Assembly: GCF_033439725.1 (NCBI RefSeq)
Contig: NW_026944385.1
Location: 4,745,001-4,809,000, forward strand
Direction of reading: 5' to 3'
DNA length: 64,000 bases
Source of the DNA: Neurospora tetraspora
Lineage: Eukaryota; Ascomycota; Sordariomycetes; Sordariales; Sordariaceae
Position 1 is the stretch's first letter. Each line of letters opens with the position of its first letter. The notes beneath the pieces were generated by a model. It worked only from the letters and a program-made list of their open reading frames with translations. It was not told the DNA's origin and did no database searches. The translations under genes and the position numbers were made by a program. Below, in pieces: positions 30,491-41,526 of the stretch.

Positions 30491-32929
30491 TTTGTTAGCG
30501 GCTTCCGGACTCAGTTGGTTAAGGGCCGGGGGGCATTTCTTTTGTTTGAGACGTACCATTTTGTCCTTGACAGTCGTGCTTCAATAAAGTCAATCCTCTT
30601 CTCACGTTCAACCCCAACTGTGATCCATATCGCCAAGAGCCTTTGGGTATCATGTGAGATTGTGAGGCTGGTTTGCCCGGGGGTGTGCTGGTGGTTAGAG
30701 TACCGGGCCAGCCACACAGAAGTCCAACTCGCTAAACTCGGACATAGTCGAGTGACTGAGTTGCTCTTCTGGCAAATGACGTCCGATTGGGTGATAAATG
30801 AGGACAACGAATGGTGACGGGGTAACTGCCCTTGCTACACATCTGATATTGCGGGACGGTGAGCCCACCTCAGTGCGTCAATCCGTCATGAACACGCGCA
30901 CCTTCGTTGAAAAGCTGATCCAGAGCATCTGATAAACCATGTTGACGGTATGGGCCGAAAAGTGAACACCCTGGATGGGGCTGAATGGTGCGCGTAGGAG
31001 ATGTATTTGTAGACGGGAGATGGTGAGTCCTCCCGAACGGTTGATAGGTTTTCCGTGATGAATCAAAGAACGCAATCGAAACTTCGCAAGGAAGTGCCAC
31101 GTATTGCGGAGGATAAGAGTTCGGCCATTTGGAAGATGTGAGGAAAAGGTCACCGTTCACGTATGAGCAACGGGGTGAGCTCCTTTTCAATGCCATGTGC
31201 CATCATTTGAGCCGCGGTGGCAGGGTGCGGTGGAATGGTGAAGCCGCTCGTTGACGGGTCCGATAGGCTCAAAGGGGCAGTGTCATGGGTGCCATGCAAT
31301 AGACCGCCACCCTACCAAATTCGGCCGACATTCCATGTTTGTACCACCCGATGCTGGCTTTGAGCTGGCTCAAAGCCACCATTTGTGCGGGCATCATTTG
31401 GCTCAAAGCCATCACCACCAATCTCATTGAACCAAAATCCAGCATCTGCCTCAACTTGCTGCACGTCATTCCTTGCCTCAAACAGACGAGCCAGTTATTG
31501 CGACTGTGTAGTATAGCATTTGGGGAAACACAGACAGGAACTGACCTCCAATCCCCAACGGGTAAGTCGGGAATTTGCGGCCAATGAGACGGCTGGACCT
31601 GGTCACCGAAAATTGCATAGGTACGTACCACCATGATGTGGGAGCGTCCGACAGCTCCGGCATCCTTCCTTCGTCCCTACGACTGTGTGGGGCCATACAA
31701 AATCGAAGGTCGCCCAGTGGGCATGCCCGGCTTTTCAACGAAAAGGTTGTTCAACACTCGACATTTCTTTTCACCCATCCTCACCACCCACTGAACCCGC
31801 TGTAGCATAGCGCTATACCACTATATCCTACAATTTCAACACCTCGAATACCAAAACAACGGGATCACCATTCTCACCAGAACCCATTCCTTTGCATCCG
31901 GTGAGAAAGGGTCCGTGCAACTTTTTCACCCGAAGTACCTTTTTTCCCGGTGAGAAAGTCCAAAAAAAGCCGACGGATCACTCCCTAAGGTCTTCCGCAA
32001 GCGAGATCACTTCCGCAATACCTCGTAACTCGGGGCGTTCGTTCTCGGTAGCAGGGCCGTCCACCACTGTGGAGGTGTAAGCCGGGATGCAAGGTCGAAG
32101 CCCCGAGCTTATTACAGAGGTGCATCGCGGTGGGGACGCGGCACAGGGGACCAATGTCACTGAAGCCTGCCTCACCATCGTTGGCGGCACCTACGCCGGG
32201 CATGCAGCTACCATCAACCAACGTATTGACACCTTCCGACTTTTCCGATTTCTTTGTGATCAGCCCACAGTCAGCCGGACTCAGCCCTACGAAGAGGGAC
32301 TTTGGCGCTTCCTTGAAGCATCAAGCCTTTGATCTACCAGGGTGTGTCAAAGACGTAAAACATGTCTTCTACCATTCCAATCGCTTTTTTAAGACCTCCC
32401 TTCCCCCCCTCAGTCTCATGGGCAATATGCCAGCTTGGGTTGTAAAGCTAACTAGGTACCTCTACGTACCCGACACAAGTATGGATACATGGCTGATCCC
32501 CGCAACGGCTTCAACGCACCGACACGGTCACAATAGTTATTTGATGATAGAGCGTGCTGGGGAGTCATTTTGGCCTCCCAGCCCAACGACATTGGTTATC
32601 CTGTGACCCATAAAATAATTTTATAAAGACGTAACTCCATGCATCCTCGGTCTGTTGGTTCTTCTTTCTGTGTTTCCACTTGGGTGCTCATCCTTTGCCC
32701 TCCAAAAGTTCGTCATATCCCCCTCAACCCATTGGAACCCAGCTGTATTCGTTGCTATACATTAGTATTTCTGTTGCCGTCCTAACTCTGGAGAACCCGT
32801 ATCATCAACTTCATTGTGATTCTTTTCCCCCGCAGGTACGAGAATGTAATTTTCTATTCCAGCACTTCCAAAACTGACGCCATAGCACACTGCGCAGCTT
32901 CTTAACCAGATCCTTATTCTGCTTCCACC
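30491..32929. other. Intergenic between genes E and D
   Basis: No supported gene in about 2.4 kb, although several frames of 80-158 codons occur on both strands (for example 32130-32606 plus and 31269-31634 minus). It contains a strong hairpin at 31356-31377 and repeated CCGGTGAGAAAG words near 31898 and 31949. Confidence 0.5.
31356..31377. repeat. Perfect 10-bp hairpin
   Basis: GGCTTTGAGC, two-base loop, GCTCAAAGCC. The arm word GGCTCAAAGCC recurs near 31394-31404. Confidence 0.85.
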
Positions 32930-33714
32930 ATGCCTGGCCGAGTAGGTCAACCCAGCACCGCATGCCACCAGGAATCGTGCGAGTTCAAGGATCACCCAGC
33001 GATTTCCTCCCCAGAAACACAATGCTCCCTGGACAACCCCGGGCTCATAAAAACAAATTCTAGCCACAACCACCACCTGGGACATTCCATCAGCACTCGC
33101 GATTCCTTCCAGTCATCTTCCCAAGCATATCAGACCCTTATGCCTCTCTGGTCCATCTGCCCCCCTGTTTTCCGTGAGGAAGGACACATGTCCTCTCAAA
33201 CAGATGCCTTCCCACCCGGATGCTTTCAACATCCCGACCACAGCACCTCTGATGACCCGGCCGGTACAACAATCACCAGAAAAGACTCGGGCGTAGGACT
33301 TTCTGAGCCTCTGCAACAGGAACATCAAGACATCCAAGTCTGCGGTCAGCCTGAGACGTGCGAGCTATCGCCAGACATGTCCCAAGCGCTGCGGCGCTTT
33401 TCCATCCCGCACAAGTGCAAATTTGTTGAGGCGAAACGTGAGCTCGTTGACAAGGTACGTATTTTCGGGGTTGTCTGTTTTTTGCATGCGCCAAGATGTC
33501 GATCAATGAGCTGACACCTCCTTTTCCCTTCTTCCAGATTGTCAACACGGTTATGGAGAACACATCTGAGCGTATAATGGCCTTGCTACAGGAAGAGCTG
33601 CAGAAGAGAGGAGTGCAGTTCGCAGAAGATGATGAAGAAGAAGAGGAGAAGGAAAAGGAGGAGGAAGAGGAGGAGGAAGAGGAGGAGGAAGAGGAGGAGG
33701 AAGAGGAGTTGTGA
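32930..33714 (+). CDS. Uncharacterised helix-tail protein D
   Basis: Exons 32930-33454 and 33538-33714 (233 residues). The intron 33455-33537 starts GTACGT, has CTGACA as branch site and ends TTCCAG. The protein starts MPGR; residues 1-135 are polar and probably disordered. It then has TRKDSGVGLSE and a conserved block to the splice site, CELSPDMSQALRRFSIPH at 144-161, matching protein C. After the intron comes a helix IVNTVMENTSERIMALLQEE, then a tail that is almost pure Glu (about 30 residues). The gene repeats the organisation of C, including exon phase and intron position. The acidic tail suggests an activation, histone-binding or nucleic-acid-mimic role, but that is speculation. No known domain recognised. 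Confidence 0.7.
33640..33711 (+). repeat. GAG/GAA triplet repeat coding polyGlu
   Basis: About 24 GAG/GAA codons in the end of gene D; the coding frame uses them as a polyGlu tail. Confidence 0.85.
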
Positions 33715-34203
33715 TTGAATTATTCAGGGAATGATCAAGTTATCAGTGGGTAGAATGTTGAAGGATGATGCCGGCGGAAATGCTCTGCATCTTTTGGTCC
33801 TTTGTCCGATGTGTCCTATTTCTTTTTTTTTTTTTTCGGCAATCGAGGTCCCAGGTTGGTGAAGCGGGTGGAAGAAACACATTCCATGTTGGGTTAAGAC
33901 CTTCCCGGTAGATGTAATCTCACTATAGCGTTAGTGTAATTCTTGGACTGGTTTAGAATTCCATTTTTGGAAGTATGGAAGATCCAATATCGTTTTCGAC
34001 ATTCGAGATCTTGGTACGGTATTGGTTGAGAGCAGTTACGGACGGGAATGTTTGTGCTTGAAAGGTATCCACAACGCCAAGGCTGGCGATGGCTTCAAAT
34101 TTCCTCTTTCGGCACTTACACGGAGTGTCCCTCATTTTCCGGATTAGGGCCCTACAAGTAAATGCGCAACAATGCAAGTCCCCCCAAGAGTGGTGACGCG
34201 CTG
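33715..34203. other. Intergenic, gene D to DUF6536-like gene
   Basis: No supported gene. A run of 15 or so T at about 33822-33837. The two flanking genes are convergent. Confidence 0.6.
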
Positions 34204-36784
34204 CTATCCATAAACCTCCCCAAAAACAGGCTCCTCTGCCTCTCCCCTCGTAAACCCCAGCCACTTCTCCTCAACCTCCACTCCGTCTCTGACAACAACC
34301 TGCTTGATCACTCCCCACGACAGCGGGCCCGCCGCGATATCCGTCGAGGTATCTCCTTCCTCCTCACCTCCATCTTCCATCCCATCCCCATCACCACCCG
34401 CTCTGCCTCGTCTTCCTCTCCCTCTCAGCGGAGCATGACAAGCAGCAGCAATAACCGCCGAACAACTCCCCATAATCGGCATACCAGCCGGATACTTCCC
34501 AAAAACCGCCGACCCCAAAATCGCCACCCACGAAAGCGTCCCCAGCACGATCACCCAAAACATGGCCCAGGTCGAGTACCCGAGCGTGGTAGTTGTTGGA
34601 TTTGACTTGTCCAACGTGGTTCCGTCCAAATCGATGAAATCCACTTCGGTGAAGTACAGGCACTGGCTGATGAGCCAGTGCATAACACCAGAAACGACGA
34701 CGAAGGGGAGGGCGTAGCGGTAGGGGAGGCTGAGGAAGAAGGTGGAGCGTTGGGAGCCGCGGGGTTGGGAGGTACGTAGCGTCTTTGTATTGGGGCTTGA
34801 TGCTGTTGGTTTTTCTTTTCCCCATGTAATCCATGTCTTCTTTGCGCTTCCGGTCCCCGTCCCGGTTCCGATATGGAAGGAGTGCCACTCCCGTTCGGCG
34901 ACCATCTTGGTCAAGATGTTGTTGAAGAAAAGGTAAGTCAGTGAGAGAAAGATTTGTGGCGTATTGGCGAGCAGGACGAAACACCAGCGGCGGGGTAATA
35001 TGTCCATGTCGCTGCCGTCGCTGTGGTAGAGGAGGTGGTCGGAGTCCAGAGAGTTGAGGTTGAAGGTGAAAAAGGACTTGAGGCGTTGAGCTGATGTGTT
35101 TTCGGCGCTCAGAGCTTTACTGAAGAGGAGGATACACTGGGAGACTATATAGAGGAACCAGGCCATGGTTAGAGACCAGCGTGTCAAGGAAACTGATTTC
35201 CACAAGGGCGTTGCTTTGGGGTTGTATGCCCGCGGCGGAAGTGCTGGCCGGAAGATGTTTGTGAACGATGTGTGGTGGTAAGTGCAGCTTGATATCGGAA
35301 TTGTCTTTGAGTCTGGAGACGTAGGCTCGGTTATGAACGAGTCGATCGGGTCTCCGATGGTGACCAGTGGTGCTGATCTGTAGAACCAGGCCATTGAGCT
35401 GAGACAGGCCGCAATGACGAGGTTACAGAAGGTTGTCAACCACCAGAAGACTGGTTCTGCAAGTAATCGGCATCTGGGATCGATCCGTCTCACGAAAATG
35501 TTGTCTTGAATTCTAAAGACCGGTGTTGATGGGCTAGATCGATTTGTTATTCCCCGATAATCGTCGATGTAACAGTGGGCATCCAACGGATTAAAAAAGC
35601 ATAATTGGCCCCAGAAGAAGCCTTGCGTATCGACCTGATCCCACCTCTCTTGGTACATACACTCTATGAATTCATTCTCATCAGTTCCCGAATAAGAGCG
35701 TTGTGAAGACTCCCATGTAGTCGTCTTGGTTGTCGCTATGACAGTGATTTCCTTCATCCAATATGCCTGTGTATCTGAGGAAAGACTTGCTGGCTCAAGG
35801 CGGTGATACAGAATTCCAGACACGGGCTCCGACGTCTTACTTCTGGTGGCCCGCGTAGACTTTTGGTCGGCGACCAACACGACGCCACCGTAAGAGGATA
35901 CCTTCCCTTTGAGATCCTTGTAAACGGACTTGACATTAACCTCTCTCCATTGCTGTGTATCCCGAAGGTCAAACAGCATACCGTGGGTTATGTTGTGGTC
36001 TTTTTGCTGGCCAACAAACTCGGGAAAGACTGAGTCTTGCGAGACCTCGAATGGATGCGTTAAATACTCTGGGGAGACAACCACTACATTGTATGCTGGC
36101 CTAGAGGTGGTCGACGATATGGCCGAGTTGTAGACTAAGTGGAGAGGCAACACAGTAACCAACATAGTTGTCCACATGATAAGTCGTTTGGGGCGGATAT
36201 GTAGCATATTTCTCAAGGACAGGATACCGACGTCAGCGGTGCCGCCGCTTTTGTGTATTTTATCAATGTCCACACGAGTCGGGGCTGCCCATGCTTGCAT
36301 GGCAAAGTTCTTTAGCGGCGAATTTTGTTAGCGTATGAAGCTTTGCAGTTTGGGCTGGAACGCGGACTGCATGATGCTGACTGACCGTGGCTCCAAGAAG
36401 AGCAGCTGAAAATATGTTCATAAGCAAGTGGACAGACGTATCCACCCGGTTGATCTTCTTGCACGAAGCGTCCATCATGACCACACTCGCGCTCTTCCGG
36501 TCTTGGCTCCGGTGTTTCGACATGATTGTCAGGATAAGACTGACAACTATGTTGACAGATAGCATTAACCACGACAGCACACACAGTATTTTTAACGTCC
36601 CTCGCGATCCGCAAAGACGGATGGAAAAGTCTGGAAAGGGAATGAAGCTCTTCATTGGGAAGGAAAGGCTTTCTTGGGGTGAATATCGTCTCCGAAGCGT
36701 TCGCCGTGAAGGTGGTGTAAAAATCTCTGGGTTTAGGAGCTCAAGCGGATTCAACACAACATGGGATGCCCGGATACAAAACAT
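34204..36784 (-). CDS. Fungal multi-pass membrane protein, DUF6536 family
   Basis: Function unknown; the family is fungal-restricted. Minus-strand exons are 36784-36386 and 36309-34204 (834 residues); the intron 36310-36385 has GTCAGT and AAAG borders with a GCTAAC branch site. The joined sequence reads ...HLLMNIFSAALLGAT then NFAMQAWAAPTRVDIDKIH, followed by LSLRNMLHIRPKRLIMW and PLHLVYNS, the signature of DUF6536 proteins. Hydrophobic segments near residues 70-95, 110-130 and 175-195, then five or more in the second half, indicate a polytopic protein with a large loop between them. The C-terminus is cytosol-like and acidic. An alternative start is the Met beginning MKSFIPFPDF, 43 codons downstream. 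Divergent from the next membrane-protein gene at 37511. Confidence 0.82.
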
Positions 36785-37510
36785 AGCCGACGCTCGCTCT
36801 TCAAAACTTGAAAGCTCATTCCAACCTGCGACGACGAGAGTCGAGGATTGGTACCTGCAGTCTCAGCCACACACCAGACGCTCCCAGCGTGCATCTTCAT
36901 GCTACCAACGGCTCTCAAGTTGGCCTGGAGCGGGAATGATTGCGCGTAATCTGGGCTTATCACCTCTACCGGTGTCGGGAGCGGACAAGCCCGATATTAT
37001 CCCCCACTTGCTTTGCCATAGATCTACACGGACTTCGAGGGGCCGCTTGGAGACTGCGCCCTATTTCCAATTTGAACATGGAGTGTACGATACCTGTGCC
37101 GCAATTTCAATAATGAACTACCGTGGGGTTATTGGCTGCTTCGTCGGTGTAAGACTGATGCGCCGTCCATGAGCTCCGACTTGAAATTCTGCATCATTGG
37201 AATTTGGGGGTCTCGGAAGATCCCATTGGAGAACCATGGTTTACCCCGGTCAGCAGTTAGAAGGTACTACCACGTTGTGTGATATAACCTTTCGGGCCGG
37301 TGAGCGAACAGAACTGGTTCCGATTAAACCCAGTTGGTGTCCTAAATGGGAAGGCTTTGTTAGCAGAAACCTTTTCGTGCCTCCATCACTTTCGCCGTAA
37401 TGTATTTGGCGTGCAGCCGTTATCCATACCTCAAACCCAGGTCTCAGAGACCGCTTCTCATCGATGTCAACGCCCAAATACCTCTGCTTTCCTGGACACA
37501 AACTGCAGCA
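36785..37510. other. Divergent promoter region between two membrane-protein genes
   Basis: About 0.7 kb with no supported gene. Plus-strand open frames here and over 36387-37172 are shadows of the DUF6536 exon. An in-frame ATG at 37400 could extend the next gene by 37 codons. Confidence 0.55.
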
Positions 37511-38759
37511 ATGGCTTCCGCGTCACCATTTGCCCTAGAAGATCCCAGTGGTTTCTGCCCATGGATCATCGTCGTTGGTGACTCGCTGGCCATTGTTGGA
37601 TCGACACTGACCGTCCTTTACATCTATCGCCAAATTAGCATTGCACGCCATTTTCAAAAGGAACAACTCAAGCACAAGAGCAATCCCAACACTCTCGAGG
37701 AAACCCGTGTCAGCAAAACGGCCAAGAGATTCCAGCCCTGTCAGATTCTCACAACCAACTTGCTAATCCTCCACGCCGCTCTCTGGGCCATCGTCCGTTC
37801 CACCCTCCACCTTACTTTCACCATCAAGCAAATAAGGGACTACGACGCCTTTGTAATAACCGCAAGCAACATATACCAAGTGGAATGGAAGCGTAGCGAC
37901 ATGAAGGACCTTTGGGGTGGTACTCAAACCTTCACCTGGGGAACGCTGCTATTCACGGCAATTCCCACGCTTTGGATGGTCAGACAGTTCTTTCCCAAAG
38001 CCTTCCCACCGAGGGCGCGCGCGCTATCGCTGCTGTGGGACATCCTGCTTGTGTTTGGCTTTGCCATTCTTTGGATACTTAGCAGCTGTCCGACAACGGC
38101 ATCGCTTGGCGTTAGCCTTGTCATGCTGGCGTCGGTCAACCTGATCATGGCCAGTCTGCTCTCGTCCATGCTCGAGATCCAGAGACATGCAACAAGAGCA
38201 AAAGTGCAAGGTGTAAGTAAGCCGCTCTGACTTGACCTTCACCGATTGTTACGGGCGGTTGTGCCCATGCATCCTATCGCTCGGTAAAGATTACCTTAGC
38301 TAACCATGCAAATAATATGGCCACCAACAGAGGGAAATCAAGATACTGGACAACTTCGTCAAAGGGGTGCTAGGATTTCTCGTGGTCAGCATAATTTTTG
38401 TTACAGCAATGTTCGTCATGACGCTGCCGATGCTTTTTGACGTGGACAGAAACGGCAGGGAGCTCAATCCGTCCGGTCCTGGACTGATCAACTCGAACCT
38501 CACGGTTGACATGATTGGCTTTGTGCTCGAGATTTCGGCTGTCCAGTTCTTTCACGCTTGGTTGCTCGTGACGATGAAAAGATTGGAAACATGCCCGATT
38601 GACGAATGGGCAATAGGGCGAGAAGAGGTGCACCAAGACAGATTCGGGCCTGTTCGTGCCCTGAAGATGGTCTTCCGGAACTTGTGGCGTCTGCTCACTT
38701 ATCAGCGTAACGCTCAAAAGAAACCGAGAACGTACACACCGGCCCCACCCACACCGTAA
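37511..38759 (+). CDS. Uncharacterised fungal multi-pass membrane protein
   Basis: No family recognised. Exons are 37511-38212 and 38331-38759 (376 residues); the intron 38213-38330 has GTAAGT and CAACAG borders and is phase 0. An in-frame ATG at 37400 would add 37 residues; the internal start is chosen because the extension (MYLACSRYPY...) lacks features. About seven hydrophobic segments are visible: WIIVVGDSLAIVGSTLTVLY, LTTNLLILHAALWAIV, FTWGTLLFTAIPTLW, LLWDILLVFGFAILWIL, SLGVSLVMLASVNLIM, VLGFLVVSIIFVTAMFVM and MIGFVLEISAVQFFHAWLL. A cytosolic basic tail follows. Seven helices of this sort suggest a receptor-like or channel-like protein, but this is only topology. It may work with the divergent DUF6536 gene. 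Confidence 0.68.
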
Positions 38760-39144
38760 GCCCCACCACGGCACCCCCGGAACTCCGGAAGAGGTTACAC
38801 GAACCCCGGACGGGCCCCACTTGCACGTTCTTACAGTCTCCACTCTGCCGGAGACATGCGGACATCTTGACCGAACAGCCGGCCCAACCGGGGAGCGAAA
38901 CCTACCTACCTTCTACAGGGCCATCCGGAATTTCGCCCAAGTCAACGACCAAAGCACCCAACCATCCATTTCAAAATTCTTTTTCCCCGAAGACACAGGT
39001 TCGTCGTCATCCAAGACCCGACTTCCGGCCTCCGTCGTTAGCACACCAACGCCAAGCCCACCATGCTGCAAGAGGCCCAAAAGTCCGACCACGAGTCCAC
39101 AGCACGGTCTCAAGACTTGTCCCCAGACTGTCTGCACATCATCG
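38760..39144. other. Intergenic, before the inverted-repeat element
   Basis: No supported gene; overlapping frames near 38821-39251 have no features and run into the transposable element. Confidence 0.5.
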
Positions 39145-39153
39145 TGCTTACTT

Positions 39154-39721
39154 CGAAAACGGTAGTCATGGAGTGCAGATTTGGTCCTCATAGAGTGCAA
39201 CCCGCAGGCCAAAGTTTCTAAGTCAGGACAATGACATTTCAACCAAAACAACTGTCAGAATTTCGCTTTCTTTTTGACGTTTACCTCCAAAGCTTCCTCT
39301 AAGGTCTTTTACCCTTTTTTTCAAGAGCGCGATTGAATGAAGCAGGTGCAAAGTGTTCGCGCAAATATTAGTATTGAAAAAGTGGTTTTGACCCCTTGTC
39401 TTGGCGTGCCTAGGCAGCGAAAAGTAGGGTAATTTAGAATTAGATAAAAAATACCCATCTATCGCTATCAAAATATCGATATCCTCTTTCGCCAACGATC
39501 TTTACTCTTCGTTAGCTTTGGGATCGGAGTTTTCCTTGTCGCTCGAGTCGGACATTCTAAGTTTTTCTTATCGCTCGAGTCAGAATTCTTCTCAATTCGG
39601 TTCGCGTGCGCGCGCATACTTTGAGGTTTTGGTGGTGCCAGTAATGGTGCACGTTAGTTGGGCATTTTTTGTAGTTGTACTCTATGAGGACCAAATCTGC
39701 ACTCTATGACTACTGTTTTCG
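39154..39721. mobile_element. MITE, Mutator-like (48-bp TIR, 9-bp TSD)
   Basis: A 568-bp element with inverted ends of 48 bp, 39154-39201 and 39674-39721, that differ at only three positions, all G/A on the same strand of the alignment. The outer ends begin CGAAAAC. TGCTTACTT lies directly outside each end (39145-39153 and 39722-39730), a perfect 9-bp target duplication, which is the length produced by Mutator-like transposases. Each end also carries CATRGAGTGCA twice. The interior (about 470 bp) is AT-rich and has no transposase, so the element is non-autonomous. Confidence 0.9.
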
Positions 39722-39730
39722 TGCTTACTT

Positions 39731-40202
39731 GGGGAACTGTCCTGTGCCATTGGTTGAGTGAAGGAGAAAGTGCCGGGAACTGGGTAGGGTGGTGTAACGC
39801 TGCTGCAAGAGGCCCGTGGAATGCTAGGATGTGGGTTGTCGAGTTGTGCCGGAAGCCCGGGACCGCACTGGGTCAAGGTAGCTAGCTATTGGTGAACATG
39901 ATAGACGGCACGCAACAATGAACATTGTACTGCTTCTGGCTGTGATAATGAGACGAGTGATTGTGTGCTGTTTCTGACTTTGGAACAGATAGCAATGTAC
40001 GTACTCAGTGATAGGGAACAAATGGTGAAAAAAAGGTACTCCTCTAACAATGCCAAATCTGTGCCCCTTTCGGAACACAGTCAACGAAACACGGGTTTTG
40101 TTATCAGAAAAATAATGGGAAAAAGCGGAAATAAAGAGAAATGGAAAATCATGACTCGTAAAGAGAATCCTCATCACTCGGAACCCAACAGGCTCGCAGT
40201 GA
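39731..40202. other. Intergenic, MITE to C2H2 gene 3' end
   Basis: No supported gene. Confidence 0.5.
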
Positions 40203-41526
40203 TCAAGGCTGTTCCCGATGGTGACCGACGGTATCCTTGTGCCTCCGCACATTGTCCTTTCTCCCCTTGTAGTCGCAACCTGGGAAATCGCACATCGTTT
40301 CTTCCTTTGGAATATTCTTTTCTCGGGAATACACCGGGTGATACGACCACAAATGACGGTTGAGATCTTTTTGTTCTGCGCCGCCGTAGGTGCAGCCTTC
40401 AATGGGACATTTGCGGGGTCGGCGGTGGTTGTTTTGGTGCTTGCTGTAAGGCATGTCAGCAACTAGGGACAAAGCAAAGGAAGGGATGGAAAAGAAGGCG
40501 AGGAAGAGGTGTCGGAACGGGAAGAAGGACGCACGTTAGATCGCATTTTCGCTTAAAGACAGGCTTAGTTTTGCATTCAGGGTCGGTGCATATGAACTCG
40601 CCAGTGGCAGTGGTGGCGAAAGTTGACTGTTCCGCTGATTGTTGCTGGTCGCTAGATTGCCGCATAGCTTCGTGGTTTGCGATGTGTACGTCCTGGGAGA
40701 GTTGAAGTGGTAGGGACAGTGGTGACTGTTGCTGTTGCAAGGCCGAAGAATGGTGTTGAAACGAGTGTTGATAAGAATTACTTTCTTGACCGTGTGTGTA
40801 GCCAACTTGCCCAGAAATGACATATGTTGGCTCCGGAGGTAGTTGTAGGGTTTCAGTGTTGTTCAAAAGGAACCCCGAGTCTGTTTCTAGATTCGGGTCC
40901 AAGTCTCCAACCGCAGGTTGCTCGGGATTCATCGTCTATGCTGATGAAGCGTAGCGGGGTGGAGGGTGGGCTCCTGCTACTTCTGCCGGACCGTATTGGT
41001 TGAGGTCTTGTACGTCTCCAGTCAAAGGGATGTCAGGGCCCTGATAGGCTTCAATGGGTTGTTCAAATGAATATGTTGAGTATTGGTGAGAGATAGGAAG
41101 GGGGCCCGAAGGCCCAACTCCAGGCAAAGGGAAATAAGAGCAGGCCTGAGTATTGATATATGAGCCTGAATGCTGGGCTCCAGTGTCGTACGTGGCTTGA
41201 TATTGGTCCATATCTAAGTGACTGGGGTCGACCGTCAGGTCCTCCGCGCTGTCGTGCACGGGGAAGCTGTACTGTTCGTTTTCCTCAGGGTGGTCCACTT
41301 CGATTCCAAGGACTGATCCTTGTGGAGTCAACGGCATTCCTGAGGTCACGATGCCAATGCCAAGAGGAGTGTCTGGAGCGAAGGACGACCAGGGACTGTC
41401 CGGATCGGAATAGCTCAAGCCGTCGCCGGTGTTGTCAACAGTGCCATCCCAGGAATAAGGGTCGAAGTTGTAACCGCCCTCGGCAACTGAGAAGTTGAGG
41501 TCAGACCTGGAATGGTTGTCGCGCAT
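40203..41526 (-). CDS. C2H2 zinc-finger protein, three fingers
   Basis: A probable nuclear DNA-binding regulator. Proposed minus-strand exons are 41526-40981, 40935-40535 and 40443-40203 (395 residues). The intron 40444-40534 (GTGCGT/TTACAG) splits finger 1 and is firm. The first intron (40936-40980, 45 bases, GTAGCA/CATAG) is proposed because the same frame runs on either side of one stop codon; otherwise the N-terminal 196 codons would be a separate frame. Residues 1 to about 290 are Ser/Gln/Pro/acidic-rich, with a Gln run. The fingers are CTDPEC...HQNNH, CPIEGC...HLWSYH and CDFPGC...HKDTVGH. Spacing of the first is longer than standard (insertion in its loop). The binding site and targets are unknown. 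A deaminase gene is divergent, 1.2 kb away. Confidence 0.75.

Noticed and set aside
32130-32606. 158-codon plus frame upstream of gene D
   Set aside because: Overlaps another frame and has no domain; the firm gene D start with a clean intron lies further on.
36387-37172. 261-codon plus-strand frame
   Set aside because: Antisense to the first exon of the DUF6536-like gene and its 5' flank.
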